NCBI GenBank assembly: GCA_048772705.1
Contig: JBLWGC010000082.1
Span: 186,001-250,000 of the forward strand
Length of the DNA: 64,000 nucleotides
From: Leidyana gryllorum EB-2025a
Taxonomy: Eukaryota > Apicomplexa
Direction of reading: 5' to 3'
Shown here in pieces: positions 1-9,348 of the stretch. The notes under the pieces are model-generated. The model worked only from the letters and a program-made list of their open reading frames with translations. It was not told the origin of the DNA and made no database searches. Position 1 is the first letter of the stretch. Each line of letters begins with the position of its first letter. The position numbers and the translations under genes were made by a program.

Positions 1-2
1 TC

Positions 3-128
3 AAGAAGCCAAAATTGCAGCAGGAGACAGGAGGTGAAGAGATTGTCGTCGAATGCGATCAACAGAAAGACCCACGGGAGATAGGGGAGTTGATTAATTG
101 GGCATGGGACAGCACTTGCTTTCATTGA
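3..128 (+). CDS. C-terminal end of an unknown gene (5' part outside window)
   Basis: An open frame enters from the left edge at position 3 and runs 41 codons to a TGA at 126-128. The residues are charged and end in ...INWAWDSTCFH. The composition looks like real protein rather than intergenic sequence. No family could be recognised from so short a tail. It is convergent with the RPAP2 gene, leaving about 215 bp between the two stops. The frame could also be the end of a last exon whose acceptor lies outside the window. Confidence 0.45.
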   Translation, partial: KKPKLQQETGGEEIVVECDQQKDPREIGELINWAWDSTCFH

Positions 129-344
129 GGGGTGATATGCATTGCCCCCAAATATAGCCAGCTTATATTGAGCAGGCACAACAGGGGTTTCCGGAGCAGA
201 AGGACAAGGGGGAAGAGTGGAGTGAGTGAGTGTGTTGTGTGTGTGTGTGTGGAATGGGAGGGGAGAGAGGCACAGAGGGGGGCGAAGAGACAGAGGAGGG
301 ATAAAAAGAGTAGCGTTCCCTGTTGGAAAACGCTGTGTAATTGC
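129..344. other. convergent intergenic gap, purine-rich with a short GT run
   Basis: This gap lies between two convergent stops. It holds a short GT dinucleotide run near 236-251 followed by a purine-rich (GGGAGGGGAGAGAGG-like) stretch. No supported gene was seen. Short frames across it are low in complexity and look like by-products of the repeat composition. Confidence 0.5.
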
Positions 345-2442
345 TCATGGATCGAACGCCACATCGCTTATAAATCGCCATCGTTCAAGGGCTTGCTCGA
401 TCTCTACCCCTCCCAGTAAACTCCGGATGAATCGCCATAACTCATGCTCATCCACGAGACCACACCGCCGTCGTACAATCGTCTCACGCTTTTCTTTCTG
501 CTGCCTCGTCAAAGATGCCCAGTCATTTGAGCACAAGAGTAATAAGAACAATGCCAATAGGTAGCGCTCTTCCGACGGTTGAATTGTCGTTGCAATCTGC
601 CAACAAACACGAATGACGTTGATATCCTTCCGGTCACAACGACCAATTCCAACTTACATTGTTCAAACAGAATGTGTGAACCAACTGACGCAGATCAGTC
701 ACTAGGGGTGCCAGACCGGCTGGTAGTGCGACGGCCGATATGTGTGTGAGTAATGCTTGGCGCCAGGCGACCTGACGCGGCACCTGCTCCATTGTCTGAA
801 GGAAATATTTTGATTGCATCGTGTTTGCTATACAGCACACGCCTGTGTGCTTTCGATCGAGGTCACAGGTTCACGTACGGATGCAATATCGCAGCACACA
901 CCTACGCGTGCCATGTTCGACATTTGGTCGAGGTTGGTAAGCCGATACTCTCAAACCTACCAAACCCCGCAGGCAACGAGCGTAGCACGGCTGACATTGT
1001 TCATCACAGCAGACCACACCTCCTAACAGGGATCAATTGATGATGCAGAGGTACGGTCGCGGTAACAGCTGGGTATATGGAGGACTTACCAGATCACCGG
1101 CGGCAAGCGGATCATAAAAGTCGTCATCAGACTCTGCCGTTGTAGATGCTTCATTGCCCCCAGGCGGCGGGGGCTGTTCGTCTTCACGGTCACCGAGTAG
1201 AAAGGACGTGGTGCTCAATGTCGTCCAAGAGACCATCCAGGACATTACAGACTGCCAAGGATTGTTTAGGGTCAGATTGATGTCATCGGGTTCTAATAGG
1301 GTCTCCAGCCCGCCGGGCACAGCCTCGCGAGGAGTCGACTCCTCGTCCCCCGCAGGCTTGGTGTCCGGGCCAAAACTGATTGACTTCTGTTTACGTTGTC
1401 GTGTTGAGCTCGAAGTCAATATGGAACGCAATCTTCGAGGGCTTCCCAGAGCGGTACTGTGTGAATCGGTTCTTCGCGTGAGGTTGCTTTCAGAATTGCA
1501 ATACATTTGGTGACCTGGGGGCCTGGTTTCACTCGAAGCCACTGTATCTGTCGTCAGTCCCGAAGAGCCCAGTGTTCCCGCCCCGTTGCCATTTCCACCG
1601 AGTGATGAGGTATAGCTAAAGAATGTTATCCCTTCTTCGTCTTGCGCCGAGAAGGGAGCAGGAAGAGTAGGATCATTTATACTGCCCGGGTAACTGTCGG
1701 CGCTCTTGAAGGAGGAGCAACTGTCAAATCGGTACTTCCGAGACGTGGGTTCGAAGTCCAGCTCATCTTTCGTTGCAATGGAACTTCTTCCTCCATCTTT
1801 GTCCCATTCCTGATCAGTTGTCTTATTCTGGGAGAGCTCCCACGGCAGCGGGACCTCTTGCACAAGCGGTTCCTCCTCGGGAGTGGGGTGGAGGTGGGGC
1901 ATCGAACCCCCCTCGGCCAAATACGCATCGACTAGACTCCTCGGAGGTACTCTGTAGAAGGAGGGTTCGCTTGTAGTCGTGGCACGAACCGCCAAAAACG
2001 CCTCCAGGCACGACGCTCTGCACAAAGAACTGGGATTAGGGGGCAGTAGTCGAAAGAACGGCCGATCAAAGTACTCACTCAAATACATCAGCGTCAATGT
2101 CCCGGCGTTCCATGATGATAGCAAGGTGGCTCAAGCTGCAAGTCCCATTGTCAAAAGCTTCGCTACTTCCTCCCCGACTCACCTCCTCTCATGACCAAAG
2201 ATGGTACGTCCACAGCCAACATATCCGCACTTATTCAACGAAGCGCGGTTGATGGCTATCTCGTCCCAGTCTTGAGAACAAAGAAAGTCTACGACCCATC
2301 CTCTTGCTAGCGCTAGTTCGGCGCCTCTCAAAGCCTTATCCGCTTCGATGAGCCGTTCACACAGGAAATGTCGTAGTCTATCGCGATGCAATCTTGTCTC
2401 GCGTTCACGTACTCTCCATGCGGATTCTCGGCCTTCTGCCAT
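345..2442 (-). CDS. RPAP2: RPAP2/RTR1-type RNA polymerase II CTD phosphatase
   Basis: RTR1/RPAP2 proteins remove Ser5 phosphate from the Pol II C-terminal domain and help Pol II import. The N-terminal exon (about 2179-2442) carries the zinc-binding start NKCGYVGCGRT. After two short introns (about 47 and 49 nt) the frame continues DVFDSLCRASCLEAFLAVRA, which supplies the second cysteine pair, then ...TSEPSFYRVPP, matching the family's FC..C and E-P-x-W/Y-x-R positions. A long serine-rich linker (about 300 residues) and two or three further exons follow to a TGA at 345. The ATG at 2442 was chosen because the longer frame upstream opens only with TTG. The linker and the last joins (around 860-1090) are uncertain. 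Confidence 0.8.
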
Positions 2443-2499
2443 TGCATGTCCCAAAATAATTCGTCTGAACCTGAAATCTAACCTCAAAGAAGAAACACA

Positions 2500-3288
2500 C
2501 TAGTGCCTTCTTCTGATCTCCCAAACACTCAGAAGTTCACCCGGGACTCTTCGTTCTCTCAAACAATTCGCTTCCCACAGACCGCAGTCCTCCACGTACT
2601 CCTTTACCAACCGCTGCGGTTTATTCCGAGCCTCCATCAGCAATAAGCACCTTCCATTTGGCGTCAGCATGTTCTGTGAACCCTTTATGAATGGGGAAGG
2701 AGCGGGAAGGAAGGGGGAAGGAACCCCCCTTCCCCCGACTATCACCGTCGTCGTACCTTTATGTTCTGTAAAAAGGGGATAGTCACTTCGTTCCCGTCCT
2801 CTCCGCCTGCCCAGGCCCGATCGACCGAGTCTCGCTCGACGGGGAGTGCGTCCGAGGGGACATATGGCTGAGACCCTTTTGGAGCCGCCCTGGCTGTGTT
2901 TCATTGAACTCACGGGGTTGAAGACGACGAGATCGTAGAGTGGAGCGGGTCTGAACGGCCCAAACAAGCTGCCCTGAATGGCTTCGCCAGAGGTTTGGAG
3001 CTTATTGAGTGTGAGTGTTCTTGAGGTTTGTGTGATTGCGTGGCTGGAGATGTCTACAGCGTGCACGAAGCCCTTAGTCGCTCTTTGGGCCAAGACGGCG
3101 GTGACAACACCGTGTCCGGGTCTGTGTGGCGTGGAGTGGCCCCAAACGAGCAGCAGAACCTACCCGACTTCTAGTGCGAGATGGACGGAGGGCCAGTGTA
3201 TGGTTTCTAGAGCGTCTAAGACCAGAAAGGTATCATCGGAAGGCTGATAGACCTGGTCTCTAGAGCTGAGGTCCCAGACGGGTAGCAT
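2500..3288 (-). CDS. N6AMT1: HemK2/N6AMT1 (Mtq2)-like class I methyltransferase
   Basis: The family methylates the GGQ glutamine of eRF1, acting with TRMT112. Four exons read: VYQPSDDTFLVLDALE (family VYEPSEDTF), the SAM-binding EVGPGHGVVTA, then LVVFNP joined across an intron to PYVPS, giving the catalytic NPPY motif. AWAGGEDGNEV follows, matching AWAGGRNGREV of human N6AMT1. Introns are 42 nt (3122-3163), 46 nt (2868-2913) and 74 or 83 nt (right border 2756). The third has two in-frame acceptors nine bases apart and a long pyrimidine tract. The ATG at 3288 starts MLPVWDLSS. The gene lies 57 bp upstream of the RPAP2 start on the same strand. The product is about 200 residues, normal for the family. 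Confidence 0.88.
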
Positions 3289-3345
3289 TTTTGGCTTTTA
3301 TGTGTTCACTTGGTGCACCACAACCATATCATTCATGTATGACAT

Positions 3346-4219
3346 TTAGAAGCACTTTCGGTGGACAATGTTGGCGCCTTCCTCGCGGTAGTCTTCGGCG
3401 TTGATGTACATGGTATCGAAGGTACTCAACGAGGCCAGGATGGAGCCACCGATCCAGACAGAGTACTTACGCTCGGGAGGAGCGATGACTTTGACCTTTT
3501 GGGAACTGGGAGCCATCTTGACGACTTCACGTTCCAGACGGATGTTGACATTGTCTACGAGAGTGGTACCGCCAGACATGACAATGTTGGAGTAGAGGGC
3601 GGTTCTGGTATCGATATCACACTTCATGATGGAGTTGAAGACCTCGAAGTGGATCCCCTCCATTTCCTTCTGGACCAACTTGGGCTGGAAGAGCACCTCG
3701 GGGCACTCGAAACGAGGACGGTTGACCTCGATGATGTTACCGTCGGGGAGTTCGTATTGGCGGTTGATGTCCTCGAAGCCGTCGGCGCTGCCGAGACGTT
3801 CGAGCTCGGCTTCAAAGTCGTCAGCGACGTAGCAGAGTTTCTCCTTGACGTCTCTGACGATTTCAAACTCGGCGGACGAGGTGAAGGGGTAACCAGCGAG
3901 GGTCAGGAGACTCTGCATGGTGGCGGTGAGATCGCGTCCGGCGAGATCGAGACGGTTGATGGAGGTGGGCATGGCGAACCCTTCGTAGATGGGGACAGTG
4001 TGGGACACACCATCACCACTATCCAGGACGATACCGGTGGTACGACCGGAGGCGTACAGGGAGAGTACGGCCTGGATGGCGACGTAGACGCCGGGGGCTG
4101 CGAAGGTGTCGAACATCATTTGAACCATGCGCTCTCTGTTGGTCTTGGGGTTCATCGGGGCTTCTGTGAGGAGAATGGGGTGTTCCTCGGGGGCTCTGCG
4201 GAGTTCATCGTAGAAAGTA

Positions 4220-4252
<33 letters not shown>

Positions 4253-4494
4253 GAGATGACGCCGTGTTCAATAGGGTACTTGAGGGAGAGGACACCTCGC
4301 TTGGCCTGTGCTTCGTGTCCAATATAGAAGTCCTTCTTCTCGACGCCAGCCATAACGCCGACGAGTTTGGGGACACCCACAATGGAGGGGAAAACAGAGC
4401 AGGGGGCATCATCTCCAGCTATTCCAGCCTTAACTTGACCGGAACCGTTGTCCACCACAAGGGCGGGAGCGGTCTCTCCGTGTTCCATCGACAT
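3346..4494 (-). CDS. ACT: actin (divergent), intronless
   Basis: This is full-length actin of about 380-382 residues without introns. Visible landmarks are LVVDNGSG, the YPIEHG histidine loop, [48 protein letters not shown] and the C-terminal HRKCF. It differs from typical apicomplexan actin in many places. The usual Y-A-L-P-H-A-I segment is FAMPTSI, the segment after SGGTT is LVDNVNIRL, and a few residues are inserted before ELPDGN. The ATG at 4494 (or 4488) is preferred because the longer frame begins with TTG and adds about 15 residues foreign to actins. It may be a second, fast-evolving actin or the sole one of a divergent lineage. Confidence 0.95.
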
Positions 4495-4588
4495 GCTATC
4501 TTGATGATTCTTCTCTTCTTGGTATGCAACGTGTGCCAAGACCCCTCACATTGAGGTACATGCAACACATTATTCTATTTTTTCACCA

Positions 4589-5410
4589 ATGGAAGTTCAC
4601 CAGTTGGCAGAGAAGCTCTTAAACGCACTCGTGTGTGGTGCCGAGACGGCTGGAGTTTCTGCCGACGCCCTCGGTGAGATTGCAAGAAGGGGATGCGGCT
4701 CCGAACCCGACCTCTGCCGTCTCTCAATTGACCTCCGAGGCGATGTACAATCTCTCGGCCAAATAGCCGAAGCAATCTCCCGTTGCCGAACACACGTTCA
4801 ACGCAATCTCTCGTCGCTTTTAGTAATGCAGGCGCAAATGCAAAGATGCCGCTCCTCCATAGAACAAGAAATACAACACCTCAGGGTTAGTGCAAATCCG
4901 ACTCCCTCAACCCCCAACGCCGTAGCACAGAAAGCGCCCCTGGACAATCTCGAGGCCCTCTTTACTGAAATACAACTCCCCGAAGACCAGAGACCCTGGA
5001 CCGACCCCCAACAAATCGCCCAACTCATCACTGCCGAAGCCCAAGCCAGAGAAGCCAAAGTCACGCTACTAACTCAAGTCGAAAAGAGACACGAAGAGGT
5101 CAGTCCTCCCTATCCAACTTGGCCGGCCTAACCAACGTAACTTGTCCACCACAGGTCGTCAACACACTCAATGCTTTGAAAACCATTGAATCTAAACTGC
5201 TCCCAGCACTCCGTAAGTACCAAACAACAATCAATGTCTATCGACCTGTCGCTCGCTCGCTGCTATGACGACGAGGGGTACTCCCTTTTCCTTTTCCCTT
5301 TCCCCCTCTCGCCCACTCACGTTCCCCTCTTGGCAGAGCCAGCGGCGTCCGCGTTGGAGAAAGTGTTGTCTTCCCGGTTCACTGAGGGTGCCACTTCGTC
5401 GACTCTGTAG
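4589..5410 (+). CDS. small helical, probably coiled-coil protein of unknown function
   Basis: Three exons (4589-5098, 5155-5212, 5337-5410) give about 213 residues ending SSRFTEGATSSTL. Introns are 56 and 124 nt with good GT-AG borders. The sequence is rich in Leu, Ala, Glu and Gln with heptad-like spacing (for example SSLLVMQAQMQRCRSSIEQ). It suggests a helical bundle such as those in kinetochore, nucleoporin or Mediator subunits, but no family was recognised. It starts 94 bp from the actin start in head-to-head arrangement and ends 33 bp before the SWC4 gene. Confidence 0.65.
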
Positions 5411-5443
5411 TAGTGTGAGTGATAGCTGGTCAACGGAAAAATT

Positions 5444-7226
5444 ATGGCGGGAGAACAAGCGAAGGTGGTGGGGGGCGAGGCTTCAAAGTTAGTCTTGGCA
5501 GCACCACCAACGGTCAAGGTGGGTCACTCAGTGCGAGAGCGAAAGGCTGTTCAAATGACAGTGTGGTTCAGAAACCGTGCCGAAAATGGCAGTTGACTGG
5601 AATGGAGGGGCCTTATGGTGTCTGGCGACCCGAAGGGTACCAGCCACATCACGAAGATCCCTCACTCAACCCTTCAGTCAAAGAACGATACTCAGAATAT
5701 ATGTACACTGATGACGAATATATAGCGCATATCGCTGGAACCGACCACGCATGGAGTCGTGAAGAAACAGACTATCTCATGCAACTCGCACTTGATATGA
5801 GTCTAAAATGGCCATGCATACAAGACGCTTATACTTGGCCGCCTCCAATGCCCCGCAAACCGGGACAAGTCACACCCCGAGACCCCTCCGTCGATTTCCT
5901 CGAACTCGCCGATTCCGAGGACTCAGACTACCCAGACGATCTCCCCTCCTCCTCAAAACGCACCATCGAGCAATTGAAAGAACGATTCTACAAGATATGC
6001 AGAATAGTCTATCTCGCGCGACAAAATGCTGCCTCCCAAGAAATGGACGAGTTGGCCCCACCCTTGCCGCTCCCCGCACAACTCGACTTTGAGTGAGCTC
6101 AAAACCAACACACAACACCATCTCTCCCTCCTCTCCTCAGCCCCGCGTATGAGACCCGACGCAAAGAGGAAGCAGAGGCGCGGTACCAAGTCGACTCTGA
6201 GATCACTAGTCGCGAAAAGGCTCTCCGCGAAGCGGTTCTCAAATTACAAAACGCATTGAAAAGCTATGATCGGGATGGCGAATGGCCAGCCACACTTCCA
6301 ATCGACCCATTCTCGCCTGACCTTCTACCGGGTAAGTGACAATTTGCATTGTGCACACATGAGGCTTGCTCTTCGCGCGGATTCTCGTGCAACTGGGCTT
6401 GTGCACTGTGCACAGGTCAAAGTGCGCAGGTCAATCTGCAGAGTGATTACCAATTCCGCCCTCAACTTCACCACCATTTCACCACTTGACCACTTGACCA
6501 CTTCAGATACGAACGGGGAGTTTGTTCATCAGCACCTATCGGCGATCACGCAGTCTCTGCTGCCGGCTGTGAATCTGACAAGCGCGATGGGGAAGCAGAA
6601 GGGATGTTGGTTGATCTCCCAGGCGTTGAAGATGCCGATCGAGAGTATGATTGGGAGCGCATTGGCTGACCCTCGGAAGCAGGTGGGTCGGGGTGCGTCG
6701 AGTTCGGTGTCCGGGCGTCCGACGGACTCGAGTGGGCCTAATCTGAAGGAGGTGGCGGACGGGAGTTTGGGTATTCTGAAAGGAATGCTGAAGGAATGGA
6801 GCAATGATCCGGAGGAGGATAACCCGCGGACGTATTTTGCGTCTCAAAACTTCCTTCCTCCAGTGAACACTCGGCAATGTTTCGAGGCTTACGTGTGGGT
6901 TTGAGTGGCTGTGTGCGCCTCCGATATTCTCCTTGGCTGTCAGAGCTTTGAAGGTGGACGCTGTGGTGTGTTACCAACTGCAAAAGCACAAAGATCGAAC
7001 TCAGGAGGTGAGAGGGGTGGTGTTGCGAGCTATCTACTATGTGTCTTAGCTGTACCAACAATGGGTGACCAAACTGCAAGAGCTGCGGCGAGTGGTGCGA
7101 AGTGCACGACGAGGCCAGCAAAGAGGGAGCACTACAGCTGCCAATGACCGATGGAAAACAGGGGGCGGCGGCACGAGCAAAACGGGCGCTGCTTCGTCCT
7201 CGGCAGTCCCAGTGAGGCCACGTTGA
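5444..7226 (+). CDS. DMAP1: SWC4/DMAP1-like subunit of SWR1/NuA4 chromatin complexes
   Basis: SWC4/DMAP1 is shared by the SWR1/SRCAP H2A.Z-exchange complex and the NuA4 acetyltransferase. The SANT region reads YTDDEYIAHI..., WSREETDYLMQLALDM and TIEQLKERFYKICRIVYLAR, matching DMAP1 W-T-K-A-E-T-D-H-L and S-V-E-D-L-K-E-R-Y-Y. Next comes FDPAYETRRKEEAEARY, matching the DMAP1 FDAGHERRRKEQL block. The C-terminal helix FEAYVALKVDAVVCYQLQKHK matches its final leucine-rich helix. Introns are 5519-5571 (53 nt), 6093-6140 (48), 6332-6506 (175), 6895-6943 (49) and 7008-7049 (42). The 49-nt intron was placed because it alone restores the conserved frame. The 175-nt intron may hide a small exon. The gene converges with PIP5K. 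Confidence 0.85.
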
Positions 7227-7310
7227 GGTTGAGATTGGGAGATTGAGAGAGGCTGAGATATGTATGGCGTGCCAGCCACCAAGTATCGATCGATTGGTGC
7301 ATCGTCACAG

Positions 7311-9305
7311 TCAGTCTATCGCAGCGGAGATTGTGTCCAGGAATCGGGCTGTGTGATGGAGATTCTCGAGTTGAAATGGACGCGGACGGCTCACCAGCAT
7401 AGACACGCGGGCTTACGCACGAAATCCCTTTCGAATCGCTGGTAACGGATTTGAAGGCGTGCTCCAAACGCTTCTTGGAGGTCCACCGAGTGAAGACATC
7501 GATCACTCCACAAAAGTATATGGCTTTCCCGTCGGTCGAAAGCATTCCCTCAGCATTCAGCTGACCGAGAGACACAAACAAATGTAAATGGGACCGGCCG
7601 GCCACCTCACTCACCCAGGGGGCTACCGTGCTATCTTTACGCACCCCGGCTGTCGGGGAATCTCCTTCGGAACACGAAGAGTCCCGATGTTCGCCCTGGA
7701 TCGTCGACGGGAGATTCGCGATCGCCATACTGGGGGGGATGTCCACCGCTGACCCGTTCTGATAACCACCGAAGCCGCCGGCATCTCTCAGCTTACTGGA
7801 AGGAAGACTCCGAACGTGAATTCCGAACAGAAGAGAATAGTCCAGAACGTCTTGAGCGCACAGGAACTCGACATCATTTTTCAAAGCCATAAGGAATCGA
7901 GCTTTAAGGGGTCCCAGTCGGATTCTTTCTCCAACCTGCTTGAAATCTAAATCCTTCAGAGCAGCTGTGGGATCCAAGTCCTTGAGTGTCCGCCCCGCCG
8001 GAACCGCACTGCGTCCGACCCAACTGCCTTTCAGATCATACCTGAAAGGACCGCAGAGGCAAACACGGTGAATTAACTCATGGCGCAGAGGCAAACACGG
8101 TGATTAATTATATGGCGCAGAGGCAAACACGGTAATTATCGCGCGCCACACACGACACAAAGAGAAATGGCGCTTACCGACGATGCAGCATTACGGGCGT
8201 GTGGAAGACATTGCCCATTACCACAAAATATAGCTGTTTCGAAGCGTTACGTCGCTTACTGGTCTTCAGCCTTATGGCATGGAATCCATGAAACCTGTGT
8301 GTGGTGTGCGTCAAAGGTCAAAGAAACTCAAATATCGCTCGCCCCCGACCTGGTTATAAGCGTCTCGGGGTGGTTCATGACAAATTCGAAATAGTTGCGT
8401 AGGATGGACCGGAAGAATCGTGCAGCCTCCTTTGTCATCTGGGACGACAAAGCTTTAGGGCAACACACGATGGATTATCCTACTCACCGTCTTTACGAGG
8501 AATCTTCCGTCTGCCGTGTAGTAGAATAGCGCTCCAGATTTTCCTTCACTACACAACTCAGACATTGATGACAGATTTCCCAACACCATATTTCCCTTTC
8601 AAACCGAGTTCACTCGGATCATTGAGCGTTGAACCCGTCTCACCACTAATTGCTCGGGTCCCACAGATCTCAGATACTCCGCGCTTTGCAGTCCTGCGGA
8701 TTCCCTCAGTTTGCGGAAAACCATTGGAGCGTAATCTATGAATCGAACAGCCGACTGCAAAGCAACTCAAAGATCGCCGGCACGGAGACTCACATAGTTA
8801 TAACGGCTCAACTTGTCAATGACATTCGAAGCTCGAGGAAGGATAGAGAACTTCTCGCGCATCAAAAAATCATAAGACTCAACGGTACGCGCCGGCTCGA
8901 AGCTGGCTCGAGCCGCCGCTATTCGCAATCCAACCATCATATTGAGAACCATATTCCAGGACTCATGTCCAAAGTGAACCACGAGACCTCGTGGCCCAGA
9001 GTCCAACAATCTGTTGACAACGAATGGGCACCGGGGCACCGGAGAAACCTACTTGGCCTCGAATCTGCGACGTTTGGTGTGGGGCACCGCCCGTTTGTGT
9101 CGATGCTCTTGAGATTCTTCCCTCAGCTGCCGAAAGTTGGCAGGATTTGTATACATCCGCTGTCTCAAGACGTCTTGAGAGGGTTGACTGCAGCGAAGTG
9201 TCTTTGATGAACGAACCCGTTGACAGATTAGTTCGACTCACAGATCGTCGCTGTAGGATGACGGCAACGTCCACACTCGAGGGCCTGAAGGGGGCAATTC
9301 GGCGT

Positions 9306-9348
<43 letters not shown>

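Noticed and set aside
2683-2756. Purine/pyrimidine mirror tract near the HemK2 gene as a replication or recombination element
   Set aside because: It sits exactly in an intron defined by conserved coding on both sides, and serves adequately as a polypyrimidine tract.
3361-4554. A 397-codon open frame on the strand opposite actin
   Set aside because: It mirrors the actin gene. Strong codon bias in actin keeps the antisense frame open, and the translated sequence (Asp/Val/Gly-rich) has no family resemblance.
9309-9346. GT run as a possible regulatory Z-DNA or centromere element
   Set aside because: It is a short microsatellite inside an 88-nt intron, and similar CA runs occur elsewhere in the window without any shared context.
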